Origin: Anaerolineae bacterium
Lineage (GTDB): Bacteria; Chloroflexota; Anaerolineae; Promineifilales; Promineifilaceae
Assembly: GCA_023382655.1 (NCBI GenBank)
Contig: JAHDWK010000002.1
Location: 124,001 to 188,000, forward strand
DNA length: 64,000 nt
Direction: 5' to 3'
In this document: piece by piece, positions 15,369 to 23,696 of the stretch
Layout: every line of letters starts with the position of its first letter
How positions within the stretch are numbered: the stretch's first letter is position 1
The notes under the pieces: model-generated
What the model was told of the DNA's origin: nothing
Seen by the model: the letters and a program-made list of their open reading frames with translations, nothing else
Databases searched by the model: none
Position numbers and translations under genes: made by a program

Positions 15369-16220
15369 TCAGGTCAGCAAGAAAATGGTGCCTTCCTGGC
15401 CGGGCGTCACCAAAAGGTTGGGGGGGGCTTCGGCCAGGGCAGTGGCAATGATCTGATCCACCATCACATCGTTGTGTGCCGGATCATAGTGAAACGTCAC
15501 TAACTGTTTTGCCTCCGCCAACATCGCAAACTTAAAGGCATCGGTTAGGGAAGAGTGCCCCCACCCAATATGGTGGGCGGTGTACATTTCGTGGGTGTAT
15601 TGGGTGTCGTGAATCAGTAGGTCGGCCTGCGCTGCCAGGGAATAACCAGATGTCCAATCTGGCGTTAGTGGAAAATTTTTAGCGCCCAATGCCGGTTCGT
15701 GGTCGGGCAAATAGGTGAAGGTGGGGCCATGTGGGTAGTTTTCGGTGATGCGGTAGCCAACGGTTGGCCCTGGATGACAGACCAGCATGGTCTGAATGTG
15801 AAATTCGCCAATGTCAAAGGCGGGGCAGGGTACTTCGTGCAGGGTGATGTGGCTGGGCAGTTCGTTGATGCGAATGGGAAAGAGTGGGGGCGAGAGGTAA
15901 CGGGTGATGCGCGAGAGTAGATTGAGGGTGGTGCTGGCCGGCCCCCAGATGTGTATTTCCATGTTTGGGTTGAAGATGGGGGCAAAAAAGCCCAACCCCA
16001 AAATGTGATCCATGTGCAGGTGGGTGAGCAAAATATCCAGGCGGGGAGAGATGTGGTTGAGGGTATTGCCCAACGGCCGTATCCCCGTCCCTGCATCCAA
16101 CACCAATACCGTCCCCTCTTGGCCGCGCACTTCCACACAAGAGGTGTTCCCCCCATACCGCGCCATCTCCGGGTCTGGCGTTGCCAATGAACCACGTGTG
16201 CCCCATAGTTTGACGTGCAT
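15369..16220 (-). CDS. MBL-fold metallo-hydrolase
   Basis: 283 residues starting MHVKLWGTRGSLATPDPE, the typical opening of the PhnP/cyclic-phosphodiesterase-like branch of beta-lactamase-fold hydrolases. Zinc motif THLHMDH near residues 69-75, later DTQYTHEMY and H-x-G-WGHSS and TFHYDPAHND supply further ligands. It likely hydrolyses a phosphodiester in the cytoplasm; substrate unknown. Start 16220 has GGAG seven bases upstream; a longer frame from 16256 translates heptad repeat and is rejected. Confidence 0.88.
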   Translation of the reverse strand: MHVKLWGTRGSLATPDPEMARYGGNTSCVEVRGQEGTVLVLDAGTGIRPLGNTLNHISPRLDILLTHLHMDHILGLGFFAPIFNPNMEIHIWGPASTTLNLLSRITRYLSPPLFPIRINELPSHITLHEVPCPAFDIGEFHIQTMLVCHPGPTVGYRITENYPHGPTFTYLPDHEPALGAKNFPLTPDWTSGYSLAAQADLLIHDTQYTHEMYTAHHIGWGHSSLTDAFKFAMLAEAKQLVTFHYDPAHNDVMVDQIIATALAEAPPNLLVTPGQEGTIFLLT

Positions 16221-16230
16221 AGTTTTCTCC

Positions 16231-16309
16231 AGTAAACAGTGAGCAGTACGGTTCACTGCTCACTGCCTACTGCTCACTTCTCACCGCTCACTTCTCACCG
16301 CTCACTTCT
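16231..16309. repeat. Heptad-repeat palindrome (cagtgag / cactgct / tcaccgct)
   Basis: Left arm units aaacagt, gagcagt pair with actgctc, actgcct, actgctc units; then cacttct/caccgct units continue into the last codons and stop of the PAS gene at 16302. Confidence 0.8.
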
Positions 16310-16703
16310 TCCCCGCTTCCACTTCCCAAAAAATCGCCATCGCTCCCAAAAAGCGATCCGCCTGCCCAATGAGAGGGAAAGTAGTGATGGCGATCAGCCG
16401 GGGGATATGGTCGAAGGGGGTGATCCAGATTTGGTGGAAGGTGGGGCGGCGTTCGTTGAGGGCCAGGACCAACGGCCGTTCCCCGTAAGATAGCTCATTC
16501 CCATTTTCATCCGTCAACGCCAAAATCGCCGTCCATTCGTCAATGCGCACTTCTCCCGCTTCTTCAAACCGTTGGCCCAATATCAGTTCCGCCGGCTCGT
16601 TATAAAAAACCAGGTTCCCATTTTCATCCACAATAAAAATAGGCATGGCCAGGCAGCTTGCCAGATGTCGCGCCAGAATCAGTTCAATTTCTTTGGGGAA
16701 CAT
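16302..16703 (-). CDS. PAS-domain protein
   Basis: 133 residues forming one PAS sensor domain: MPIFIVDENGNLVFYNEPAELILGQRFEEAGEV is the N-terminal PAS strand-helix region, and ALNERRPTFHQIWITPFD with LIGQADRFLGAMAIFWEV the core strands. No output domain is attached, so it would act by interaction with a partner. AAGGAG precedes the ATG at good spacing. Lies directly upstream of the MBL hydrolase on the same strand with a heptad palindrome between. Confidence 0.85.
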   Translation of the reverse strand: MFPKEIELILARHLASCLAMPIFIVDENGNLVFYNEPAELILGQRFEEAGEVRIDEWTAILALTDENGNELSYGERPLVLALNERRPTFHQIWITPFDHIPRLIAITTFPLIGQADRFLGAMAIFWEVEAGKK

Positions 16704-16736
16704 AACCCCGTCTCCTTTTATGTTTGATTATTGACG

Positions 16737-16766
16737 CAAAGGTGCAAAGGCGCAAAAGCGGCAAAG
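16737..16766. repeat. gcaaaggc short tandem repeat
   Basis: Units gcaaaggt, gcaaaggc, gcaaaagc, ggcaaaga repeat at 8-9 bases in the 162-base gap before the amine oxidase. A related ctttgcgt series occurs near 63750. Confidence 0.55.
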
Positions 16767-16831
16767 AAGAAGGGGATAAAGAAAAATGCACGCCTGCGTC
16801 AAGAATCAGATTGCCGCCCGCATTATAAAAG

Positions 16832-16859
16832 TTTAGCGGTAGGGCAATCAAGCTATAAT
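16832..16859 (+). promoter_or_regulatory. Promoter of a probably leaderless amine oxidase mRNA
   Basis: Perfect TATAAT at 16854-16859 lies six bases before the ATG at 16866, so transcription would start at or next to the start codon. The -35 candidate TTTAGC (16832-16837) is weak. No Shine-Dalgarno is present. Confidence 0.55.
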
Positions 16860-16865
16860 TCGGCC

Positions 16866-18266
16866 ATGCCCACCGTAAATCGTCGGCTTTTTATGCAAAT
16901 GGCAGCACTTTCATTGTTAGGTAGCACCACAGCGTGTACGAACAGGCAGGAGGCAACGGCCGTGACCACACCCCCATCCACACATATCCTCATCATCGGC
17001 GCGGGCATGGCCGGGTTGGCCGCCGCCCGCCAGTTGCTGGCCGCCCGCCAGTTGCAAGACGCGGGCTACGCCGTCACCGTGCTGGAAGGGCGTGGCCGGA
17101 TTGGTGGCCGCGTCTGGACAGACCGCACCTGGCCCGGCATCCCGCTAGACATGGGCGCGGCCTGGATTCATGGCGTGTCGGGCAACCCCATCATGGCCCT
17201 GGCCGAACAGTTTGGCGTGAAAACGGCCCGTTCCCGTTACGATAATTACCAGGTGTATGATGGACACGGCCGTGCCCTTTCCCGCGCCGAAATGGCCGAG
17301 TTGGAAGTGGTGTTGACGGCCGTAGACGAACTGGTTGCAGACGCCCAATGGTCAACCGATACCGACATGCCCTTAGCCACCCCCCTGGCCAGCGCCGCCA
17401 GAGACGAAAAACTGACGCCTGCCCAACTGGTACAGTTACATTACGTCATCAACAGCGCCATTGAACAGGAATACGCGGCCGATGTGGATGAGCTATCGCT
17501 GTGGGAATGGAATCAGGACGAAGAACAATCCGGCCATGATGCGTTATTTCCCGGTGGCTATGATCAGATTGTTAATCGGCTGGCTGCCGGGCTGGATATT
17601 CGTTTGAATCAAATTGTCAGCCAGGTGGCGTATGGAGACGGGGGCGTCACCATCACCACCAACCAGGGCACATTTCATGGCGACCGGGCCATCATCACCG
17701 TGCCGTTAGGTGTGTTGCAAAAGGGCAGCATCACCTTTTCCCCGCCGCTGCCCGCCTGGAAACAGGCGGCCATTGAGCATCTGCGTATGGGGGTGCTGAA
17801 CAAGACGTATCTGCGTTTTCCGCGCCAGTTTTGGGAACAAGATGTGGAATTGATCGGCCGTATGGCCGCGCCCAAAGGGGAATGGGCCGAGTTCCTCAAC
17901 ATCGCTTATTACACCGGGCAGCCGGTATTGGTTGGTTTTAATGTGGCCCATTTTGGCCGTGCCCTGGAACCGCTGTCAGACGAAGAAATTGTGGCGGGAA
18001 TGATGCGTGTGCTGCGGGGGATGTACGGCCGTGACCTTCCCAACCCCGACGCCTGGCTCATCACCCGTTGGGCGGCCGACCCCTTCGCCTGCGGCTCCTA
18101 CTCCTTCATTCCGCCCGGTGCGTCCGGTGATGATTACGCTGCGTTGGCCCGCCCAGTGGGGACGCGGCTCTTTTTTGCCGGGGAAGCCACGAATCGCGCC
18201 CACCCCGCTACCGTACACGGCGCTTACCTCTCCGGGCTGCGGGCGGCGGGAGAGGTGATGGGGTAA
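16866..18266 (+). CDS. Flavin-containing amine oxidase, exported lipoprotein-like
   Basis: 466 residues. N-terminus TVNRRLFMQMAALSLLGSTTAC is a twin-arginine-like signal ending in a lipobox-like STTAC. FAD-binding motif GAGMAGLAAARQL follows, then RIGGRVWTD, the amine oxidase core (LFPGGYDQIVNRLA) and the C-terminal FAD site FFAGEATNRAHPATVHGAYLSG. It oxidises amines with release of H2O2 and ammonia; substrate not evident. An 18-base tandem duplication (17022-17057) repeats LAARQL in the FAD-binding helix, lengthening the GxGxxG-to-Glu distance by six residues versus the family; this could impair FAD binding. Start chosen by the signal peptide and adjacent TATAAT. Confidence 0.88.
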   Translation: MPTVNRRLFMQMAALSLLGSTTACTNRQEATAVTTPPSTHILIIGAGMAGLAAARQLLAARQLQDAGYAVTVLEGRGRIGGRVWTDRTWPGIPLDMGAAWIHGVSGNPIMALAEQFGVKTARSRYDNYQVYDGHGRALSRAEMAELEVVLTAVDELVADAQWSTDTDMPLATPLASAARDEKLTPAQLVQLHYVINSAIEQEYAADVDELSLWEWNQDEEQSGHDALFPGGYDQIVNRLAAGLDIRLNQIVSQVAYGDGGVTITTNQGTFHGDRAIITVPLGVLQKGSITFSPPLPAWKQAAIEHLRMGVLNKTYLRFPRQFWEQDVELIGRMAAPKGEWAEFLNIAYYTGQPVLVGFNVAHFGRALEPLSDEEIVAGMMRVLRGMYGRDLPNPDAWLITRWAADPFACGSYSFIPPGASGDDYAALARPVGTRLFFAGEATNRAHPATVHGAYLSGLRAAGEVMG

Positions 18267-18351
18267 CGGCCGTACCCCACACCCTTTTACAAACAATTTA
18301 CACCCCCATTGCAACTTTTTGAAATCTGTCCGGTAACTTAGGGCATGGAAT

Positions 18352-18426
18352 GTAATTGCGTAATTGAGTAATTGAGTAACTGGGTAATTGAGTAATTACA
18401 TCCAATTACCTAATTACCCAATTACC
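18352..18426. repeat. Heptad-repeat palindrome (taattga / ccaatta)
   Basis: Units taattgc, gtaattg, agtaatt, followed by complementary ccaatta, cctaatt, acccaatt units; hairpin upstream of the membrane-protein RBS. The rest of the 182-base gap shows nothing clear. Confidence 0.8.
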
Positions 18427-18448
18427 TGCTTACTAAGGAAGGTCCCAA

Positions 18449-18976
18449 ATGGCAGATGTCTACACCGTTACCTTTATCATCATCGGTATTTTGCTCAGTG
18501 TGCCCGCCCTGCTGGTCGCTTTTAATTTGCTCATGCCCCAGGTCACGCAGCGAGCGTACACCCGGCTCGACCAGACCCCGGTCAAGAGCTTCTTTCTGGG
18601 GCTGCCCGTCACCGGCTTTATCGTCCTCTATTCCCTGGTGGCGTTCCAGGCCAGCGCCGGACTGCTGCAAACCACCGCCTTTATCGTCGCCATCGGTGGC
18701 CTGGGTATTGGCTCCATTGGCGGTGCGGGCATGGCTCGCCTGCTGGCCGCCCGCCTGACGCCGCTGGCAACCCCCAACTCTAAATTAACCAACCTGCTGC
18801 GCGGCGCAGTCCTGTATGAAATGGCCTGCCTGGTGCCCTTTGTGGGCTGGTTCCTCTTCATCCCCATCGCCGGTATTACGGCCATCGGCGCGGCCACCTT
18901 TGCCCTGTTAGGCTGGGTTCCCCGGCCGGTAATCGGTAATCAGTTATCGGTAATCGGTGGCGAGTCGGCTGCCTGA
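18449..18976 (+). CDS. Small multi-pass membrane protein, unknown
   Basis: 175 residues with four hydrophobic segments: about 7-30 (VTFIIIGILLSVPALLVAF), 48-70, 78-100 (IVAIGGLGIGSIGGAG) and 120-155 (CLVPFVGWFLFIPIAGITAIGA). I recognise no family. It directly precedes the DUF1800/DUF1501 pair on the same strand and may belong to that unit. Its last 15 or so residues (VIGNQLSVIGGESAA) are encoded by a heptad repeat, indicating replacement of the original C-terminus by repeat sequence. AGGAAGG precedes the start. Confidence 0.7.
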   Translation: MADVYTVTFIIIGILLSVPALLVAFNLLMPQVTQRAYTRLDQTPVKSFFLGLPVTGFIVLYSLVAFQASAGLLQTTAFIVAIGGLGIGSIGGAGMARLLAARLTPLATPNSKLTNLLRGAVLYEMACLVPFVGWFLFIPIAGITAIGAATFALLGWVPRPVIGNQLSVIGGESAA

Positions 18977-19000
18977 CCGATTACCGTTCACCGATTACCG
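18929..19000. repeat. Heptad-repeat palindrome at the end of the membrane protein gene
   Basis: Units gtaatcg, gtaatca, gttatcg, gtaatcg pair with cgattac, cgttcac, cgattac units. Left arm is coding; right arm lies before the DUF1800 RBS. Confidence 0.85.
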
Positions 19001-19008
19001 AGGTAACC

Positions 19009-20511
19009 ATGTCCCTTTCCCGACGTGAATTTCTGAGAATAGGCAGCCTCACGGCCGTCGCTGCCGCCACCACCGGTTGTAGTGTCATGGGGCGCGAGGT
19101 GTCCCAGCGTGAACTGCCACAGACGTTGGTGCTGCCGGGCAGCACGGCCGTCTCGACCCCCATTCACCGCCTGCTCAACCGCGCCGGGTACGGCCCCCGC
19201 CCCGGCGATCTGGAACGAGCCACCACGCTTGGTCTGGCCGCCTACCTGGAAGAGCAGTTACACCCGGAAGCCATTGAAGACACGGCCGCCGACCTGCTGC
19301 TGCGCTCCCTCACCCTCTACCCCATGGACGCCAGCCAACTGGTAGAGCAGGATGAACAAGAGGCCACCACCGAACTGCTTACCGCCACCATCTGGCGCGC
19401 CCTCGCCTCCAAACGGCAGCTTTACGAAGCGATGGTCGAATTCTGGTCAGACCATTTCCACATCTACCTGCGCAAAAATGAGCAAATGCCCACACTCAAA
19501 ATCCTGGATGACCGGGCGGTCATTCGCCCCCACGCCCTGGGAAAATTTCGTGACCTGCTGGCCGCCTCTGCCCACAGCCCGGCCATGCTCGTCTACCTGG
19601 ACAACCACGAAAATACAAAGGAATCACCCAACGAAAATTACGCCCGCGAACTGCTGGAACTGCACACCCTGGGCGTCCATGCCGGTTACACCCAGACCGA
19701 CGTGCAAGAGGTGGCCCGGATTTTGACAGGTTGGACGGTGCCGCGAAACGGTCGTCACAAAGGACAATTCACCTTCAACCCCGACCAGCACGACGTTGGC
19801 CCCAAAACCGTGTTAGGCCAGACGTTCCAATCAGACGATGGTGAAACAGAAGTAGCTGCCCTGCTGGACATGCTGGCTGGGCATCCGGCCGCCGCCCACT
19901 TCATCGCCACCAAACTGGTGCGCCGCTTTGTGGCCGACGAACCACCCGCGTCTCTGGTAAACCGCGTGGCCCAAAGCTACCAGGAAACGGATGGCGACAT
20001 CAAAGCCGTGCTGCGCGTCCTCTTTTTGAGCGAGGAATTTGCTCAGGCGCCGGCGAAATTGAAACGACCGTACACCTACCTCCTCTCCCTCCTGCGCGCC
20101 CTGCACGCCGACCTGCGCCCCAGCCGCAGCCGGGCCGTGGGCCGGGTTTTGGCGCAGATGGGACAGCTACCATTTCACTGGCCGCCACCCGATGGCTACC
20201 CCGACGATTCCGCCGCCTGGGCCGGGAATTTACTGCCGCGCTGGAATGTGGCCCTGGCCGTGCTGCATGGCGAACTGTCCGGCGTCCGTTTCCCGTTAGA
20301 ACAAATCATCACTGCCGGGAACGCCCAGACGCCGCCACAAGCGTTGGCCCTATTCAGCGGGTTGGTCTACGGCCGTGCCCTCACCCCCACCGAATCTGCC
20401 CTCTTCACCGACTATGTGGGCACTGCCCCCCTGACAGACGCCGCCACCCAACAACGTCTGCGCGACAGCATCGCCCTCATGCTCGCCAGCCCGTCATTTC
20501 AATGGACGTGA
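19009..20511 (+). CDS. DUF1800 family protein, Tat-exported
   Basis: 500 residues. SRREFLRIGSLTAVAAATTG is a twin-arginine signal, followed by IHRLLNRAGYGPRPGDLE, the opening of DUF1800. Other landmarks are FWSDHFHIYLRKNEQ, NENYARELLELHTLGV, DVQEVARILTGWT and HDVGPKTVLG. The biochemical role of DUF1800 is unknown. It is almost always paired with a DUF1501 gene, as here, and both are exported, suggesting a periplasmic or surface complex. AGGTAACC precedes the ATG. Confidence 0.93.
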   Translation: MSLSRREFLRIGSLTAVAAATTGCSVMGREVSQRELPQTLVLPGSTAVSTPIHRLLNRAGYGPRPGDLERATTLGLAAYLEEQLHPEAIEDTAADLLLRSLTLYPMDASQLVEQDEQEATTELLTATIWRALASKRQLYEAMVEFWSDHFHIYLRKNEQMPTLKILDDRAVIRPHALGKFRDLLAASAHSPAMLVYLDNHENTKESPNENYARELLELHTLGVHAGYTQTDVQEVARILTGWTVPRNGRHKGQFTFNPDQHDVGPKTVLGQTFQSDDGETEVAALLDMLAGHPAAAHFIATKLVRRFVADEPPASLVNRVAQSYQETDGDIKAVLRVLFLSEEFAQAPAKLKRPYTYLLSLLRALHADLRPSRSRAVGRVLAQMGQLPFHWPPPDGYPDDSAAWAGNLLPRWNVALAVLHGELSGVRFPLEQIITAGNAQTPPQALALFSGLVYGRALTPTESALFTDYVGTAPLTDAATQQRLRDSIALMLASPSFQWT

Positions 20512-20520
20512 TTTTCAACA

Positions 20521-20570
20521 CAGAGGCGCAGAGACGCGGAGAAAATCCTCTGCGCCTCCGCGTCTCTTCG
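20521..20570. repeat. gcagagacgcggag inverted repeat
   Basis: CAGAGGCGCAGAGACGCGGAG is followed after AAAAT by CCTCTGCGCC and CCGCGTCTCTTCG, forming a hairpin between the DUF1800 stop and the DUF1501 start. Similar cctctgcgcctctgc sequence is found inside nnr near 23090. Confidence 0.7.
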
Positions 20571-20588
20571 TTAAAACAAGGAGACCCC

Positions 20589-21899
20589 GTGAATAATCAA
20601 ACCTGTACCCATTGTGTTGAATACGGCCGTGTCAGCCGTCGCCATTTTTTAACGGGTAGCCTCACCTCGGTAGCGGCTTTTGCGTTGGGGCCAAACATTG
20701 TAGCCCTGCCGCGCTGGCTGCCGCGTGTCGCTTTTGCCGACCTGCACATCGGCCCGGCGGGCGATACGCTCGTCTGCATCTTCTTGCGCGGGGGGGCGGA
20801 CGGCCTGAACATGGTCATTCCCCACGGCGACGAGGAGTATTACCGGCGACGGCCGTACCTGGGCATTCCCCGACCTGACGACAACCGGGCGAAGGACGGC
20901 CGTGTGCTTAATTTGGATGGCTTTTTTGGCCTGCATCCCGCCCTGGCCCCGCTGCACGAGATTTACGGCGCGGGCCAGTTGGCCGTCATCCACGCCACCG
21001 GCTCACCCGACGAAACCCGTTCCCACTTTGAAGCGATGGATTTGATGGAGCGCGGCGCAACCAGCAACGGTGATTACACCGGCTGGCTGGCGCGGCATCT
21101 AGCGACGCTGGACACCGGCAATGAGTCTGCCCTGCGCGCCATTGGCGTGGGCGACATGCTGCCCGCCGCGCTCACCGGGGCCGTTTCCGCCACCGCCCTG
21201 CAATCCATTGCCGACTACCACCTGCACGGCGCGGACGACCGTATTGGCGAGATGACCACACTGCTCAACGCCCTCTACAACCAGCAACCTGATCTGCTGA
21301 CAGCCACAGCCAACCAGACCTTCGCCTCGCTGGAACTGCTGACGCAGCTGGCCCGCGAACCATATGTGCTACACGGCCGTGCCTACGCCGAAACCGATTT
21401 TGGCCGGGCCATGCAAACGGTCGCTCAACTGATTAAGGCGGATGTGGGGGTGGAAGTGGCCTGCGTGGATTTAGGCGGTTGGGACACGCATGTGGCCCAA
21501 GGCGGCGTCAATGGGGCGCAGGCCAGCTTGATGGGCGAATTAGCCAATGGATTGGCCGCGTTTTACGAGGATTTGGGCGCGAGGCGGGCAGGGGTCACGG
21601 CCGTGGTTATGTCTGAATTTGGGCGGCGGGTGCAGGAAAACGGCGGTCTGGGCACCGATCATGGGCATGGCAGCATGATGATGGTGTTGGGTGGGGGCAT
21701 AAATGGCGGGCAGGTATACGGCCGTTGGCCCGGCCTGCAACCGGAGCAACTCGTCGGCCCTGGCGACCTGGCCATCACCACCGATTACCGCGACGTGTTG
21801 GGGGAACTGCTGCGGAAACGGCTGAATAATGAGCAGGTAACGGCCGTATTTCCCGGCTATAGCATGAACGAAATGGGGCTGGCTGTGCCCCGCTTGTAA
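20589..21899 (+). CDS. DUF1501 family protein, Tat-exported
   Basis: 436 residues from GTG 20589, chosen because CAAGGAG lies five to eight bases upstream; the longer frame from 20502 would translate the 20521 repeat. CVEYGRVSRRHFLTGSLTS is a twin-arginine signal. GDTLVCIFLRGGADGLNMVIP, LHPALAPLHEIYGAGQLAVIH, GLGTDHGHGSMMMVLG are DUF1501 hallmarks; the fold belongs to the alkaline phosphatase/sulfatase-like group but function is not established. Operon with DUF1800. Confidence 0.93.
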   Translation: MNNQTCTHCVEYGRVSRRHFLTGSLTSVAAFALGPNIVALPRWLPRVAFADLHIGPAGDTLVCIFLRGGADGLNMVIPHGDEEYYRRRPYLGIPRPDDNRAKDGRVLNLDGFFGLHPALAPLHEIYGAGQLAVIHATGSPDETRSHFEAMDLMERGATSNGDYTGWLARHLATLDTGNESALRAIGVGDMLPAALTGAVSATALQSIADYHLHGADDRIGEMTTLLNALYNQQPDLLTATANQTFASLELLTQLAREPYVLHGRAYAETDFGRAMQTVAQLIKADVGVEVACVDLGGWDTHVAQGGVNGAQASLMGELANGLAAFYEDLGARRAGVTAVVMSEFGRRVQENGGLGTDHGHGSMMMVLGGGINGGQVYGRWPGLQPEQLVGPGDLAITTDYRDVLGELLRKRLNNEQVTAVFPGYSMNEMGLAVPRL

Positions 21900-21917
21900 T
21901 TGTCCAGGTCGCCAGGC

Positions 21918-21951
21918 AGACCTGACAGATTTCAGAAAACCTGTCAGGTCT
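21918..21951. repeat. 11-bp hairpin, AGACC...GGTCT family
   Basis: AGACCTGACAG pairs with CTGTCAGGTCT around a loop containing TTTCAGAAAA. It sits between convergent DUF1501 and nnr genes and could act as a bidirectional transcription stop. Confidence 0.75.
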
Positions 21952-21965
21952 ATAGCCCTGGAGGT

Positions 21966-23648
21966 TCAGGTGTTGGTTTTTAACTGTTGTATCGCCTGGG
22001 GAATCAGATCGGCCAGTTCTCCGGCCAGCAGGCCGGTGTCGCCGGGATAAAGCGCTGCCGCTGCGCCGTGCAGATAACCACCCAAGATGGCCGCTGCATA
22101 CGGCCGTACCCCCTGCCCCAACAGCGCCACAATCACCCCGCCCAACACATCACCGCTGCCCCCCACCGCCAGCACCGGGTTGGCAAAGGGCAGAATGGTG
22201 GCACGGCCGTCCGGCGCGGCTACCACCGTATAGGCTCCTTTTAGCAGGACGATCTGCCCCCACGCCTGCGCCTGTTCCCGCGCCACCTCCACCCGATCCC
22301 GCGCCAGCAAATCGGCCAGGGGAATACCCATCAGCCGGGCCATTTCGGCCGGGTGCGGGGTGAGAACGGAGTTTGTGGGCAGCAGGCGTGGCCAATCCGG
22401 CAACTGCGCCAGTCCGTTCAGGCCGTCGGCGTCCACAACCAGCGGTGGCAAGTAGGGCGCTGCCAACAATGCGGAGAGAAATTCAACGGCCGTCTGCCCA
22501 ACGGCCGTCTGCCCAACGGCCGTTCCCCCAACGCCCGTTTCCCCCAACCCTGGCCCCACCAGCAGGGCATCATACTGGGGCAGGGTGGGCAGTAATTGGG
22601 CCGCGTCGGGGGCAGACAAGACCTGTTCGGCCGTGATGAGGGGGTAGGTCGCTTCGGGCAGGGCGACGACGGCCGTTTGCCGCACCACTTCCGGCGTGGC
22701 CAGCGCCACCAATCCCGCGCCGGCGCGGAAAGCGCCTTTAGCAGCCAAAACGGATGCGCCGCGATACCGATCACACCCGGCGGCAATCAACACTTTGCCA
22801 AACGTCCCTTTGTGGCCATCTTTGGGGCGGGGTGGCAGGAGAGAGTGGGCGTGGACGGCCGTTGTCACCTCCACATTTACCGCCGGCACCGGCGGCAAAT
22901 CGGCCGGTATGCCAATATCCGCGACCACTAATTCCCCACACGCCGCCGCCCCCGGAAACATGAAATGCCCCCGTTTCGGCCCGGCAAACGTCACCGTCAG
23001 ATCGGCGGGTATAGCCAGCACATCCAACTCCCCCGTATCACAGTTTAACCCGCTGGGACAATCCACAGCGACCACCGGCAACCAAACCTCCCCTCTGCGC
23101 CTCTGCCCGACCACCGGTCGTCCCTCTGCGTTAGCCCCCAAAGAAACCAGGCGTGGTCGGGATTGCTCACGTAGGGCAGTGCGGCGTTCTTCCACTCCGG
23201 CAGCAAACTGGCGCATCAGTTTTGCCAGTTCGCCGAGAATAGGGCGGGTAACGCCCGTACCCAATAAAGCATCCACCACCAGACCAGACACCGACAATCG
23301 GGTGCGCAACACACGAAACCGCTGGTCAAACTCGGTGTGGACGGCAAACAAGCCCATTTGCTGAATCTGAGCGTAGTTGGCGTCTATTGCCGGATCACGT
23401 GGTTTGCTCAGGTAAAAAGCTACATCTGCGCCTGCCTGTGCCAGGTAACGGCCGCACACCAAGCCATCCCCGCCGTTATTGCCCGGCCCCACCAGCACCA
23501 GCACCCGCGCCCCGGCAATGGGATAGCGGGCGATGATGGCTTCCGCTACCGCCAGCCCCGCGCTCTCCATCATCTGCGCATAGGAAACGCCGGCCGCATC
23601 AGCCGCTTTTTCGGCGGCAACCATTTGCGCTACGGAAAAAACTTTCAC
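21966..23648 (-). CDS. nnr: Bifunctional NAD(P)HX epimerase / ADP-dependent NAD(P)HX dehydratase
   Basis: 560 residues. Residues 1-260 are the YjeF_N epimerase domain (GPGNNGGDGLVCGRYL; VDALLGTGV; VAVDCPSGLNCDTGE); residues 285-560 the ribokinase-like dehydratase (KGTFGKVLIAAG; LTPHPAEMARL; GGSGDVLGG with catalytic Asp). Together they repair hydrated NADH/NADPH. Two insertions are odd: about 35-40 residues between GVEERRTAL and VVAVDCPSG, coded partly by an interspersed repeat, and a TAVGQ pentapeptide repeat coded by four 15-base units (22486-22545), each built on ACGGCCGT. The GTG start has GGAGG upstream. Confidence 0.93.
   Translation of the reverse strand: MKVFSVAQMVAAEKAADAAGVSYAQMMESAGLAVAEAIIARYPIAGARVLVLVGPGNNGGDGLVCGRYLAQAGADVAFYLSKPRDPAIDANYAQIQQMGLFAVHTEFDQRFRVLRTRLSVSGLVVDALLGTGVTRPILGELAKLMRQFAAGVEERRTALREQSRPRLVSLGANAEGRPVVGQRRRGEVWLPVVAVDCPSGLNCDTGELDVLAIPADLTVTFAGPKRGHFMFPGAAACGELVVADIGIPADLPPVPAVNVEVTTAVHAHSLLPPRPKDGHKGTFGKVLIAAGCDRYRGASVLAAKGAFRAGAGLVALATPEVVRQTAVVALPEATYPLITAEQVLSAPDAAQLLPTLPQYDALLVGPGLGETGVGGTAVGQTAVGQTAVEFLSALLAAPYLPPLVVDADGLNGLAQLPDWPRLLPTNSVLTPHPAEMARLMGIPLADLLARDRVEVAREQAQAWGQIVLLKGAYTVVAAPDGRATILPFANPVLAVGGSGDVLGGVIVALLGQGVRPYAAAILGGYLHGAAAALYPGDTGLLAGELADLIPQAIQQLKTNT
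22486..22545. repeat. Four 15-bp tandem units containing ACGGCCGT inside nnr
   Basis: acggccgtctgccca appears twice exactly, then two diverged copies (acggccgttccccca, acgcccgtttccccc). It encodes TAVGQ repeats in a surface loop of the dehydratase domain. Confidence 0.9.
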
Positions 23649-23662
23649 CTCATTCCTCCCCT

Positions 23663-23696
23663 GTTCGTAGTAGGCGATTCATCGCCTTCTACGAAC
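23663..23696. repeat. Palindrome, family GTTCGTAG...CTACGAAC
   Basis: GTTCGTAG (23663-23670) and CTACGAAC (23689-23696) enclose GGCGAT TC ATCGCC. It supplies the TAG stop of the downstream epimerase gene (23689-23691). Confidence 0.8.

Noticed and set aside
16731-16865. N-terminal extension of the amine oxidase
   Set aside because: It would place 45 residues of repeat-encoded, Lys-rich sequence before an obvious twin-arginine signal peptide.
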